Shown: in pieces, positions 51,997 to 60,403 of the stretch
Numbering within the stretch: the stretch's first letter is position 1
Layout: every line of letters starts with the position of its first letter
Assembly: GCA_050248155.1 (NCBI GenBank)
Contig: JBFWSW010000014.1
Span: 1 to 64,000 of the forward strand
Direction: 5' to 3'
Length of the DNA stretch: 64,000 nucleotides
Source of the DNA: VFMC01 sp050248155
GTDB lineage: Bacteria; Actinomycetota; Acidimicrobiia; Acidimicrobiales; Ilumatobacteraceae
Notes under the pieces: model-generated
The model's database searches: none
What the model saw: the letters and a program-made list of their open reading frames with translations, nothing else
What the model was told of the DNA's origin: nothing
Program-made: the position numbers and the translations under genes

Positions 51997-52845
51997 TCAT
52001 TGCTGGACGAGCTCGTCGTACGCGTCGGGCCGACGATCACGGTAGAACGCCCAGCGGTCGCGGACGGTCCGGATCATGCCGAGGTCGAGGTCGCGCACGA
52101 TCAGCTCGGGCTTGAACGCGTCGCCGACGTCACCGACGAACTTGCCCTCGGGATCGACGAAGTAGCTCTGCCCGTAGAAGTCGTTCTCGCCGAGGTCCTC
52201 GATGCCCACCCGGTTGATCGCCCCCACGTAGTACATGTTGGCCACGGCCGCAGCGGGCTGCTCGATGCGCCAGATGTACTCGCTGAGCCCGCGATGCGTC
52301 GCCGAGGGGTTGAACACGATCTCGGCACCATTCAACCCGAGTGCCCGCCAACCTTCAGGGAAGTGGCGGTCGTAGCAGATGTACACGCCCACCTTGCCGA
52401 CCGCGGTCTCGAAGACCGGGTATCCGCCGGTGCCGGGGCGGAAGTAGAACTTCTCCCAGAAGCCCTTGGTCTGCGGGATGTGCTGCTTTCGGTACTTGCC
52501 GAGGTAGGTGCCGTCGGCGTCGATCACCGCCGCGGTGTTGTAGTACAAGCCCGGCTGCACGATCTCGTACATCGGCAGCACCATCACCATCCCGAGCTCC
52601 TTCGCGAGCGCTGCGAACCGCTGCGTGGTGGGACCGTCGGGGATGGGCTCGGTGTAGTCGTAGTACTGGGTCTCCTGCACCTGGCAGAAGTACGGACCGT
52701 AGAAGAGCTCCTGGAAGCAGATGACCTCGGCGCCCTCGGACTTGGCCTCGTGCGCGTACTGCTCGTGCTTGTCGAGCATCGCGTCCTTGGTACCAGGCCA
52801 ATCCGTCTGCACGAGGGCTGCCCTGACGATCCGTGCGTCGCTCAT
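51997..52845 (-). CDS. Beta-ureidopropionase / N-carbamoyl-amino-acid amidohydrolase
   Basis: A 282-residue nitrilase-superfamily enzyme. The Glu-Lys-Cys triad is E46 (CFQELFYG), K120 (KYRKQHIP) and C157 (YICYDRHFPEG). It hydrolyses N-carbamoyl-beta-alanine to beta-alanine, CO2 and ammonia, the step after dihydropyrimidinase. It is the first gene of the minus-strand catabolic run; its TACGAT -10 box and TTGT-N6-ACAA site lie upstream. Confidence 0.93.
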   Translation of the reverse strand: MSDARIVRAALVQTDWPGTKDAMLDKHEQYAHEAKSEGAEVICFQELFYGPYFCQVQETQYYDYTEPIPDGPTTQRFAALAKELGMVMVLPMYEIVQPGLYYNTAAVIDADGTYLGKYRKQHIPQTKGFWEKFYFRPGTGGYPVFETAVGKVGVYICYDRHFPEGWRALGLNGAEIVFNPSATHRGLSEYIWRIEQPAAAVANMYYVGAINRVGIEDLGENDFYGQSYFVDPEGKFVGDVGDAFKPELIVRDLDLGMIRTVRDRWAFYRDRRPDAYDELVQQ

Positions 52846-52853
52846 GACCGCGG

Positions 52854-52859
52854 ATCGTA
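52854..52859 (-). promoter_or_regulatory. -10 box TACGAT of the ureidopropionase gene
   Basis: On the minus strand TACGAT is followed by eight bases and the ATG at 52845; leaderless arrangement. Confidence 0.48.
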
Positions 52860-52890
52860 ATGTGACACCCTTCGGCAGACAATAGATGGG

Positions 52891-52904
52891 TTGTTACCGC
52901 ACAA
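52891..52904. promoter_or_regulatory. Putative operator TTGT-N6-ACAA upstream of the ureidopropionase gene
   Basis: TTGT-TACCGC-ACAA, the same core and spacer length as the site before the aminotransferase gene. It is 31 bases from the -10 box (32 at the other promoter). Equal placement at two promoters of one pathway supports a shared regulator, probably an activator given the distance. Confidence 0.58.
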
Positions 52905-52930
52905 TGGTTCACACGTCGGCAACAGGGAGC

Positions 52931-53440
52931 TCAACCAGGGACGCAGGTCGTCCCTTGCGGCACGATGGTCCCGTTGTACTCCACCTCGTAGAGCGGCGAG
53001 AAGCGGCGGAGGTACGAGTCGATCACCAGCTCGGCCTCGGACGCCGGCGACGCACCGGTGTCGTCGCGGAAGCGCTCGACGGCTCGCTCGAGCATCAGCT
53101 CGTCGGCTTCGCACTGGTCCGCGACCGCAGGGTCGACGGTCCCCTTCGTGGCAGGACTCGTCGTCGTCGGTTCGTCGGTCGACTCGGTCGGCTCGACCGA
53201 CGGCGTGGTCGTCGGGTCCTGCACATCGGTCGTCTCCGTCGCCGGACGGTCGTCGATCTCGACCACCCCGGCGTCCACCACGTCGGCGTCGTTCTGACCC
53301 GCGCCGTCGACCGGCTCGACGATCGGCGCGTGCGCGGAGTCGAGCTCGACCTTGGTCCGCGACGTGCACGCAGCCGCGATCGACACGAGCCCGACGGCAG
53401 CCACCACGCGACACATGGGGCGACACATGGGGCGACGCAT
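52931..53440 (-). CDS. Hypothetical lipoprotein
   Basis: A 169-residue protein with a basic start that repeats RPMC, then VVAAVGLVSIAAAC, a lipoprotein signal with C25 as the lipid anchor. A long Thr/Asp/Pro-rich linker follows and then a small C-terminal domain (ERAVERFRDDTGASP to GTIVPQGTTC) like those in pilin-type or secreted actinobacterial proteins. Function unknown. The N-terminus contains a 12-bp tandem repeat. It is divergent from the MocR gene. Confidence 0.65.
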   Translation of the reverse strand: MRRPMCRPMCRVVAAVGLVSIAAACTSRTKVELDSAHAPIVEPVDGAGQNDADVVDAGVVEIDDRPATETTDVQDPTTTPSVEPTESTDEPTTTSPATKGTVDPAVADQCEADELMLERAVERFRDDTGASPASEAELVIDSYLRRFSPLYEVEYNGTIVPQGTTCVPG

Positions 53441-53604
53441 GGCGCGGCGTGTCGCCTCGTTCCGTCCATCTGCCGCTCGCACGCTTGCCTCCCGCTGATC
53501 GGTGGGCCGCATCGACTGCGACACCACGATGTTCATCGGCAGCGGCCTGGGCGATCATGAGCACGCGGCTCCAGGCGACAGACGATCGCTACTCTCACCC
53601 GACG

Positions 53605-54963
53605 ATGACGGCACACTCGAGCGGTTCGCTGGCAACTGCCATCGACGACCGCTCGGCCAAGGGGATCGCGGCTGCGATCGGCCGGTTGGTGTCGACCGGC
53701 GAGCTGCAGCCCGGGCATCGCCTCCCCACCGTGCGCGAGCTCTCACGCGTGCTGGGTGTGTCGCCGACGACCGTCAGCGAGGCGTGGCAGACCTTGGCCC
53801 TGGTGGGCGCGATCGACGCGCGTGGTCGTCAGGGAACCTTCGTGCGCCAACCGACCGGTCCTGGGTCGCCCCGCCGCTACCGCCGCATCACCGAGAGCCC
53901 CGGCCGCTTCGCGCTCGACCTGTCGACCGGCACGCCCGATCCACGGCTGCTCCCCGACCTGGCACCCGTGATGGCTCGCCTCAGTCGTCACTCGCTCACG
54001 TCGAGCTACCTCGATCATGCGGTGCTGCCCGATCTCGACGAGCGCCTGCGCGACCGATGGCCCTTCCCGCCGGAGGAGCTCACGGTGGTCGACGGCGCGA
54101 TGGACGGCCTCGACCGCGTCGCCCAGGTCGTGGTGCGCCTCGGCGACCGGGTGGTGGTCGAGCACCCGAGCTTCCCCCCGCTGCTCGACCTGCTCGACCG
54201 ACTCGGTGTCGAGGTCATCGGGGTCGACGTCGACCAGAGCGGCATGGTGCCCGAGCAGTTGGCGGCCGCTTTGCGACGCGACCCCGTCGCCGTCTTCCTG
54301 CAGCCACGAGCCCAGAACCCCAGCGGCGTGACGATGACCAAGCGGCGAGCGAAGGCACTGGCCGACCTCGTCGCAGCCGCGCCGTCCCGACCGATCGTCA
54401 TCGAGGACGACCACGCGGGCGACATCGCGGTCGGCGCGCTCACCAGCCTCGGCCAGTGGTTGCCCGCGTCGACGGTGCACATCCGCAGCTACTCGAAGAG
54501 CCACGGTCCCGATCTACGCCTGGCCGCAGTGGGCGGCGCCGGCTCAGTGGTGACGGAGGTCGCCAACCGCCGGATGCTCGGGCCCGGTTGGAGCAGTCGC
54601 ATCCTGCAGGCCGTCCTCGTCGAGATGCTCGACGACACGACGACGAACGACGCCATCGCTCGGGCGCGCACCGAGTACGCGCGTCGTCGGGCGCTGGTGT
54701 GCCACATCCTCGCCGAGCACGGGGTGACGACGACTGGGAGCGAGGGCATCAACCTGTGGGTGCGCGTCCACGACGAACGGTCGGCGTTGCTGACGTTGGC
54801 GGCGCAGGGCATCGGCGCGGCGCCAGGCGAACCGTTCATGGTCCGACCGGACCATCCGCACATCCGCGTGACCGTCGGCCTGATCCGCGACGACGACCAT
54901 CACGTCGTGCAACGCCTCGCCGAGGCTGCCACCACGCAGCCGGCGAGAGCTCGCCACCGCTGA
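53605..54963 (+). CDS. MocR-type transcriptional regulator (GntR DNA-binding plus aminotransferase domain)
   Basis: A 452-residue regulator. Residues 10-75 are a GntR winged helix (GIAAAIGRLVSTGELQPGHR, LPTVRELSRVLGVSPTTVSE); the rest is a class I aminotransferase fold whose PLP lysine is in IRSYSKSHGPDLRLAAVGG. MocR proteins sense amines or PLP adducts and activate catabolic genes. Beta-alanine or 3-aminoisobutyrate would be sensible ligands, and the TTGT-N6-ACAA sites possible targets; both are inferences. A TACTCT box lies nine bases before the ATG. Confidence 0.87.
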   Translation: MTAHSSGSLATAIDDRSAKGIAAAIGRLVSTGELQPGHRLPTVRELSRVLGVSPTTVSEAWQTLALVGAIDARGRQGTFVRQPTGPGSPRRYRRITESPGRFALDLSTGTPDPRLLPDLAPVMARLSRHSLTSSYLDHAVLPDLDERLRDRWPFPPEELTVVDGAMDGLDRVAQVVVRLGDRVVVEHPSFPPLLDLLDRLGVEVIGVDVDQSGMVPEQLAAALRRDPVAVFLQPRAQNPSGVTMTKRRAKALADLVAAAPSRPIVIEDDHAGDIAVGALTSLGQWLPASTVHIRSYSKSHGPDLRLAAVGGAGSVVTEVANRRMLGPGWSSRILQAVLVEMLDDTTTNDAIARARTEYARRRALVCHILAEHGVTTTGSEGINLWVRVHDERSALLTLAAQGIGAAPGEPFMVRPDHPHIRVTVGLIRDDDHHVVQRLAEAATTQPARARHR

Positions 54964-54981
54964 CGTCGCGACGCCGCCGCG

Positions 54982-55452
54982 TCAGTAGCCGGCGCCGAGC
55001 TTGGTGTGGTCCCAGCTCACCACCGACGAGACGTCGAACGCGACACCGAGCCGCTTGCGGGCCTGCGCCTCGATGAAGGGCAGCGCGGCGTCGCTGAGGG
55101 CCGCCTCGCCGTTGTAGCGCACCGCGACGGCCTTCCCGATCTCGAGCACAGCCTCGTAGTCGTCGACGATGCGCCCCGTGCCGACGAGCTCGACGCCGCG
55201 CAGCTCGCTGTAGACGGCCCCGCCGCTCTCGACGAGACCCGACATCTTCGAGTTGCGGCGCAGGTTCTGGATCTTCTGACTCTTCGCGAAGGTCCAGAAG
55301 CAGATCACGTCGCCCACGAACGCGTACCACATCGCCACCAGGTGCGGATGTCCTGTCGGCCCGATCGTGGCCACGTTCAGGATCTGCTGCGAGTCGAGGT
55401 AGGCACGCACCTCGGCCTCGTCCATCGTGATCTCGGCGCGACGGCTGGGCAT
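54982..55452 (-). CDS. Pyridoxamine 5'-phosphate oxidase-like (PPOX/F420) split-barrel protein
   Basis: A 156-residue split beta-barrel protein with NVATIGPTGHPHLVAMWYAF, FWTFAKSQKIQNLRRN and GTGRIVDDYEAVLEIGKAV. This pattern is typical of actinobacterial PPOX-class proteins that use F420 or FMN to reduce small molecules. Substrate unknown. It converges on the MocR gene, 18 bases apart. Confidence 0.82.
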   Translation of the reverse strand: MPSRRAEITMDEAEVRAYLDSQQILNVATIGPTGHPHLVAMWYAFVGDVICFWTFAKSQKIQNLRRNSKMSGLVESGGAVYSELRGVELVGTGRIVDDYEAVLEIGKAVAVRYNGEAALSDAALPFIEAQARKRLGVAFDVSSVVSWDHTKLGAGY

Positions 55453-55470
55453 GGGAGCGACCCTAATGGG

Positions 55471-56286
55471 TCACATGGGGCTGGGACGCAGCAACTCGTG
55501 GGCCATGCCGCACTCCGGCGCCAGGCCGGCCGTCACGTCTGCGTCCCCCAGCCCGGCCGGGCCGATCACGACCGACGCCAGTGCGACCGGCATCGGCTCG
55601 GCGGGCGCATCCCACGGCACGCGCACGTCCCCGACCCGCTCGAGCATCGCGTCAAAGAGTGGTCGCGGCAGCCGGCGACCGCGTCCCGTCACCAGCCACA
55701 CCGGCACCTCACTGCAGTAGGCGACCGACGCTGCAGCACGGGACACGGCGGGAACGAGCACCTCGTCGCCCCCTGCTGCGAGCGCCTCGATGAGGACGAG
55801 GTCGGCGGCGACGGCGGCCGCGGCCACGCCCGTGGCCGGCACGACCTCGGCCTCGATGTCGGCGCGCTGCAACCTCCGCACGAACGCCGACCCTTCGTCG
55901 TCGGCGTCGATCGCCAGCACACGCACGTCGCCGCGCCGCATGACCGCGTCGCCGACGAGGTCCGGCCATCCGACCACGCACACGGTCGCATCGTCGGGCA
56001 CGGCGTCGAAGAGGTGATCGGGTGTCGGATCGTTCTCGATCTCGCCGGCCAGCTCGCTCGCCGCTCGGAAGGGGTCGGCAGACGTGAGCAGGGAAGAGCA
56101 GAACCACCAGAGCGGACCCGACGTCGGGTGTCGCTCGACGATGCGCCGGCAGGCGATGACGAGTCCGGCCGGCTCGAACTGCAGACCGCGTATGGCGCCG
56201 GCGGTCTCGCGCACCAAGATCCGCTGATCGCCCCCCGACGCGCGGGCCACGTAGCGCAGGCGCTCGATGGGATGCACCACCGCCAA
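55471..56286 (-). CDS. Hypothetical protein with eIF2B/NagB-like features
   Basis: A 271-residue protein I cannot assign. The N-terminal third is helical (HPIERLRYVARASGGD); the rest alternates strands and helices, with LVLIEALAAGGDEVLVPAVS and VAYCSEVPVWLVTGRGRRLP, faintly like the alpha subunit family of eIF2B. No catalytic residues can be named. It is followed by the PPOX gene on the same strand (18 bases). Confidence 0.6.
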   Translation of the reverse strand: MAVVHPIERLRYVARASGGDQRILVRETAGAIRGLQFEPAGLVIACRRIVERHPTSGPLWWFCSSLLTSADPFRAASELAGEIENDPTPDHLFDAVPDDATVCVVGWPDLVGDAVMRRGDVRVLAIDADDEGSAFVRRLQRADIEAEVVPATGVAAAAVAADLVLIEALAAGGDEVLVPAVSRAAASVAYCSEVPVWLVTGRGRRLPRPLFDAMLERVGDVRVPWDAPAEPMPVALASVVIGPAGLGDADVTAGLAPECGMAHELLRPSPM

Positions 56287-56326
56287 GCTAGTGCCGGAAG
56301 CTTGGGTCGGCCCATCGCCTGCTTGC

Positions 56327-56332
56327 TACCTT
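56327..56332 (+). promoter_or_regulatory. -10 box TACCTT of the thioredoxin-like gene
   Basis: TACCTT followed by seven bases and the GTG at 56340; leaderless arrangement. Confidence 0.42.
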
Positions 56333-56339
56333 GTCGCCC

Positions 56340-56831
56340 GTGGCTGTGAACCCCGCGCCGGACATCGTGCTCACCTCGATCGACGGCGAGGCGCGACCCC
56401 TCGAGGAGTGGCTCACGACCTTCCACCTCGCGAGCGTGGTGCTCGACCCGTTCACGAACGAGAGCTCGTGGATCCTGCCCACCGCCGCCCGGGTGCTCGA
56501 GACCTTCCGTGGTTCCGACGCGCGCGTCAACTTCGTCCTCACGTGCTCACGCGCCGAGGCGCGCGACTTCCTCGGTCCGCTCGCCGACGACTTCCTCGTC
56601 TACTGCGACCCCGATCGCGTGCTGGTGAAGGGCCTGGGCCTCGCCCAGCTGCCCGCGTTCGTCTTCATTCGCACCGATGGCACCGTGCAGGCCGCGGCCG
56701 AGGGCTGGAACCCGGGCGAGTGGCGCTCCGTCGCCGACGTCATCGCCAAGGCGACGGCGTGGTCACGACCCAACCTGCCGGTCGCGAGCGACCCCGGGCC
56801 GTTCCACGGCACTCCGGCGCTGGCCGGCTGA
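56340..56831 (+). CDS. Thioredoxin-fold protein lacking a CxxC motif
   Basis: A 163-residue protein with a TlpA/thioredoxin-like outline: VLTSIDGEARPLEEWL, a strand-helix unit with VNFVLTCSRAEARDFLG, and the cis-proline-like QLPAFVFIRTDGTV. The redox CxxC is absent; only isolated cysteines (LTCS, VYCD) remain, so classical disulfide exchange is unlikely. GTG at 56340 fits the -10 box. It lies 36 bases before hrpB. Confidence 0.7.
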   Translation: MAVNPAPDIVLTSIDGEARPLEEWLTTFHLASVVLDPFTNESSWILPTAARVLETFRGSDARVNFVLTCSRAEARDFLGPLADDFLVYCDPDRVLVKGLGLAQLPAFVFIRTDGTVQAAAEGWNPGEWRSVADVIAKATAWSRPNLPVASDPGPFHGTPALAG

Positions 56832-56855
56832 CCGGCGCGCCGGACGCACGGCACC

Positions 56856-56861
56856 TATCCT
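56856..56861 (+). promoter_or_regulatory. -10 box TATCCT of the helicase gene
   Basis: TATCCT followed by six bases and the GTG at 56868; leaderless arrangement. Confidence 0.48.
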
Positions 56862-56867
56862 CGCCCG

Positions 56868-59378
56868 GTGCCCGGCCCGATCCCCGACCAGGTCGCCGAC
56901 CTGCCGATCGTCGACGTCCTCGACGAGTTGGGCCGCGTGCTGCACGACCGCCACAGCGCGGTCGTGGTGGCACCTCCGGGCGCCGGCAAGACCACCGTCG
57001 TGCCCCTGTGGATGCTGGCGCAACCATGGCTGAGCGGGCAGCGAATCGTCGTCCTCGAACCACGCCGACTCGCCACCCGGGCGGCGGCGCAGCGCATGTC
57101 GGGGCTCCTCGGCGAACCCGTCGGCGGCGTCGTCGGCTACCAGACCCGCGACGAGCGCAGGATCAGCCGCAGCACGCGCATCGAGGTCGTCACCGAGGGC
57201 GTGCTCACGCGCAGGCTGCAGCACGACCCCGAACTGCCGGGCGTCGGCGTCGTGGTCTTCGACGAGGTCCACGAGCGCAACCTGCCCACCGACCTCGGTC
57301 TCGCGCTGGCGCTCGACGCGCGCCGGGTGCTGCGCCCCGACCTGCGCGTGCTGGCGATGTCGGCCACACCCGAGACCGGCCCGCTCATCGCGCTCCTCGG
57401 TGATGGAATCGGACCGGCGCCGGTCGTGTCGAGCGACGGGAGGCAGCATCCCGTCGACATCCGGTCGCTCCCGGTCCCGAAGGGCACGCGCATCGAGCAG
57501 GCGGTGGCCGACGCGGTGGTGCTCGCAGCTCGGGACGAGACGGGTGACGTCCTCGTGTTCCTGCCCGGCATCGGCGAGATCCGCCGGGTGGAGTCCTTGC
57601 TCACCGACCGCCTCCCCGGTCATGTCGACGTGCGGTTGCTCGCTGGCGCCCTTCCCACCGGCGAGCAAGATCTCGCACTGCAGCCCTCGCCCGCCGGTCG
57701 TCGCCGGATCGTGCTCAGCACCGACATCGCCGAGTCCTCGCTCACCGTGAACGGTGTGCGGGTCGTGATCGACGCGGGGCTGGCGCGGGTGCCGCGCTTC
57801 GACGTTCGAACCGGGATGACCCGGTTGGCGACGGTCACGACGAGTCGCGCGTCGGCCGATCAGCGAGCCGGTCGCGCCGGCCGCACCGAGCCCGGTGTCT
57901 GCTACCGCCTCTGGGGCAAGCTCGAACAGAGCACCCGGCTCGCCCACCTGCCGGCCGAGATCACGCAGGTCGACCTCGCCGGGCTGGCCCTCGAGCTGGC
58001 CGCCTGGCGTGCCGATCCGGACACCCTGCCGTTCCTCGACCGACCGCCGGCGAGGGCGATGCAGGCAGCCCATCAACTCCTCCGGCTCCTCGACGCGATC
58101 GACGAGTCCGGCGCGATCACCGAGCTCGGTCGAGCGATGCTCGAGCTGCCGATGCACCCTCGCCTCGGTCGCATGGTGGCTGCTGCCCGGCCCGGTGATC
58201 AGCCCCTCGCGTGCGTCGTCGCCGCGATCGTCGACGAGCGCGACGTGCTGCGCGGCCGGACCGACGAACTGCCGAGCGACATCGTCGTCCGGGTCGAGGT
58301 CGTCGCGGGACAGCGACACGACGAGCGCGCCGATCGACGAGCCGTCGAGCGGCTACGTGACCGAGCGCTTGACGTCGCTCGTCGAGCCGGGGTGCGCCTC
58401 GTGCTGTCCGACATCGACGCCGCCAGAGCCGGCACCGTGCTCGCGCTCGCCTACCCCGACCGGATCGGGACGCGCCGGAGCCAGGTCGGGCAGTTCCAGC
58501 TGCGCACGGGCACCGGCGCGTGGGTGTCGAAGAGCGATCCCCTCGCCCGTGAGCAGTTCGTCGTCGCCGCCGACCTCGACGGTAATCGCACCAGCTCGCG
58601 CATCCGCCTGGGGGCGGGCCTCGATGCCGTCGAGCTCGAGCACGCGCTCGCGGGCGACATCGAGCGCCGCGACAGCCTGGTGTGGGACAAGCAGCGCAAC
58701 GACCTCGTCCACCGCACCGAGACGCGACTCGGGAACATGACCGTCAGCGACACCAGCCGCGCACCGTCGCCGGGCGATGCGACGGTGGCGGCTCTCGTCG
58801 AACGGGTTCGCGTGACACGTCTCGGCGCGCTCGACATGTCGCTCGCCGAGGGTCTCCGCGCCCGTGTCGCCTTCCTCGCCGCTCATCATCCCGAGGAGCC
58901 GTGGCCCGACTTCGGCGACGCACGGCTGATCCACACGCTCGACGAGTGGCTCGCGCCCTACCTGGTGCACGCCACCGGGCGCAGCGACCTCGAGCGTCTC
59001 GACGTCGCCATGCTCCTGTCCAACCAACTCAGCTGGGACCAGCAGAGCGAGCTGGCCGAGCGTGCTCCGGCGGCACTCGACACCCCGGCCGGGCGCCGGG
59101 TGGCCATCGACTACCGGCGAGCCGTCCCGACCGCCTCGGTGCGAGTGCAGGATCTGTTCGGAACCGCCGTCCACCCCACGGTCGATCGTGGGGCGGTGCC
59201 GATCGCCCTCGAGCTGCTGTCACCGGCCGACCGTCCGATCCAGGTCACGAGCGACCTGCCCGGCTTCTGGTCGGGCTCGTGGAGCGCAGTGCGCAAGGAC
59301 ATGGCGGGGCGCTACCCCAAGCACCAGTGGCCGAGCGACCCTTCCGTGGCACCGCCCAGGCGGCTGAAGGAACGCTGA
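56868..59378 (+). CDS. hrpB: DEAH/DEVH-box ATP-dependent helicase HrpB
   Basis: An 836-residue superfamily 2 helicase of full HrpB length. Motif I APPGAGKTTVVPLWML, motif Ia LEPRRLATRAAAQRM, motif II FDEVHERNLPTDLGL, motif III AMSATPE and motif VI DQRAGRAGRTEPG are intact, and the C-terminal HrpB domain ends near YPKHQWPSDP. Its cellular substrate in bacteria is unclear. GTG start. Confidence 0.95.
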   Translation: MPGPIPDQVADLPIVDVLDELGRVLHDRHSAVVVAPPGAGKTTVVPLWMLAQPWLSGQRIVVLEPRRLATRAAAQRMSGLLGEPVGGVVGYQTRDERRISRSTRIEVVTEGVLTRRLQHDPELPGVGVVVFDEVHERNLPTDLGLALALDARRVLRPDLRVLAMSATPETGPLIALLGDGIGPAPVVSSDGRQHPVDIRSLPVPKGTRIEQAVADAVVLAARDETGDVLVFLPGIGEIRRVESLLTDRLPGHVDVRLLAGALPTGEQDLALQPSPAGRRRIVLSTDIAESSLTVNGVRVVIDAGLARVPRFDVRTGMTRLATVTTSRASADQRAGRAGRTEPGVCYRLWGKLEQSTRLAHLPAEITQVDLAGLALELAAWRADPDTLPFLDRPPARAMQAAHQLLRLLDAIDESGAITELGRAMLELPMHPRLGRMVAAARPGDQPLACVVAAIVDERDVLRGRTDELPSDIVVRVEVVAGQRHDERADRRAVERLRDRALDVARRAGVRLVLSDIDAARAGTVLALAYPDRIGTRRSQVGQFQLRTGTGAWVSKSDPLAREQFVVAADLDGNRTSSRIRLGAGLDAVELEHALAGDIERRDSLVWDKQRNDLVHRTETRLGNMTVSDTSRAPSPGDATVAALVERVRVTRLGALDMSLAEGLRARVAFLAAHHPEEPWPDFGDARLIHTLDEWLAPYLVHATGRSDLERLDVAMLLSNQLSWDQQSELAERAPAALDTPAGRRVAIDYRRAVPTASVRVQDLFGTAVHPTVDRGAVPIALELLSPADRPIQVTSDLPGFWSGSWSAVRKDMAGRYPKHQWPSDPSVAPPRRLKER

Positions 59379-59390
59379 GAGCGCCGCGCC

Positions 59391-59396
59391 TACGAT
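59391..59396 (+). promoter_or_regulatory. -10 box TACGAT of the glycan operon
   Basis: TACGAT followed by eight bases and the GTG at 59405. The next four genes overlap one another, so this is the only promoter evident for them. Confidence 0.48.
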
Positions 59397-59404
59397 CTTC
59401 GGCC

Positions 59405-60403
59405 GTGCCCCCGACCGAACCCCCATCTGCCCACGCGTTCGCGGGACGCACGTGCGTGGTCACCGGTGGCCTGGGCTTCATCGGTTCGAACGTGGCGCAC
59501 CGGCTGGTGCAGGCAGGCGCGACGGTCCGCGTCATCGACGCACTGGTGCCCGAACACGGCGGCGATGTGCGCAACGTCGACGGTCTCGACCTCGACGTGG
59601 TGGTGGCACCGATCGGCGACGAGCGCACGGCACCCGCGATGCGCGCCGCCGACTTCGTGTTCAACCTCGCGGGACAGGTGAGCCACACGGCGTCGATGCG
59701 TGATCCGGCTGCCGATCTGCACTGGAACGCGGTCACGCACGCGCGGCTGCTCGAGCTGGCGCGAGCGGAGTGCCCTCGCGCCCGCATCGTGCACACGAGC
59801 ACGCGCCAGGTGTACGGACGCGCGCTCCGAGCGCCGGTCGACGAGGCGCACCCCACGCATCCCGTCGACGTCAACGGCGCGTCGAAGTTGGCCGGCGAGC
59901 AACTGCACCTCGTGTACGCACAGGCCTACGGGATGCCGATCACGTCGCTCCGGCTCACGAACGTGTACGGGCCACGCCAGCGGCTGTCGAGCAACGACCT
60001 CGGCTTCCTGCCGGTCTTCATCCGCATGGCCCTGCGCGGCGAGACGATCGAGCTCTTCGGTGACGGCTCGCAGCGGCGCGACTGCCTGTTCATCGACGAC
60101 GTCGTCGACGCGGTCCTCGCCGCGACCGACGAGCGGGTGATCGGTCGAGTGCTCAACGTCGGCAACGACCTCGACCACTCGCTGGCCGACATCGCGCGGG
60201 TGATCATCGAAGCCACAGGAGGTGCGAGCGAGGTGCGCTGCCGGGAGTGGCCGGCCGAGAACCGGCGGATCGACATCGGCTCGTTCCGCTCGGACAACCG
60301 AGCGATCGCAGCTGCGATCGGCTGGCATCCCGTCACGTCGCTCGATGACGGCATGCGCCGAACCGCCGACTTCTATCGTGCACATCCGTGGTACCTGTCG
60401 TAG
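59405..60403 (+). CDS. NAD-dependent epimerase/dehydratase family protein
   Basis: A 332-residue extended SDR with the nucleotide motif VVTGGLGFIGSN and the Ser/Thr block HTSTRQVYG. The usual catalytic Tyr of YxxxK is Asn here (VNGASKLAGEQ), as in a known SDR subgroup with a PVDVNG motif. Activity on a nucleotide sugar is likely, but simple C4 epimerisation is doubtful. First gene of the glycan-type operon, overlapping the aminotransferase gene by 16 bases. Confidence 0.85.
   Translation: MPPTEPPSAHAFAGRTCVVTGGLGFIGSNVAHRLVQAGATVRVIDALVPEHGGDVRNVDGLDLDVVVAPIGDERTAPAMRAADFVFNLAGQVSHTASMRDPAADLHWNAVTHARLLELARAECPRARIVHTSTRQVYGRALRAPVDEAHPTHPVDVNGASKLAGEQLHLVYAQAYGMPITSLRLTNVYGPRQRLSSNDLGFLPVFIRMALRGETIELFGDGSQRRDCLFIDDVVDAVLAATDERVIGRVLNVGNDLDHSLADIARVIIEATGGASEVRCREWPAENRRIDIGSFRSDNRAIAAAIGWHPVTSLDDGMRRTADFYRAHPWYLS

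Noticed and set aside
53401..53440. 12-bp tandem repeat encoding RPMC units at the lipoprotein start as a regulatory element
   Set aside because: It lies inside the coding N-terminus and only makes the choice of Met uncertain; no other signal is associated.
52891..53560. Plus-strand frames opposite the lipoprotein gene, one continuing into the MocR gene
   Set aside because: Low-complexity Arg/Ser-rich translations. The minus-strand frame has a proper lipobox, and the MocR protein starts cleanly at 53605.
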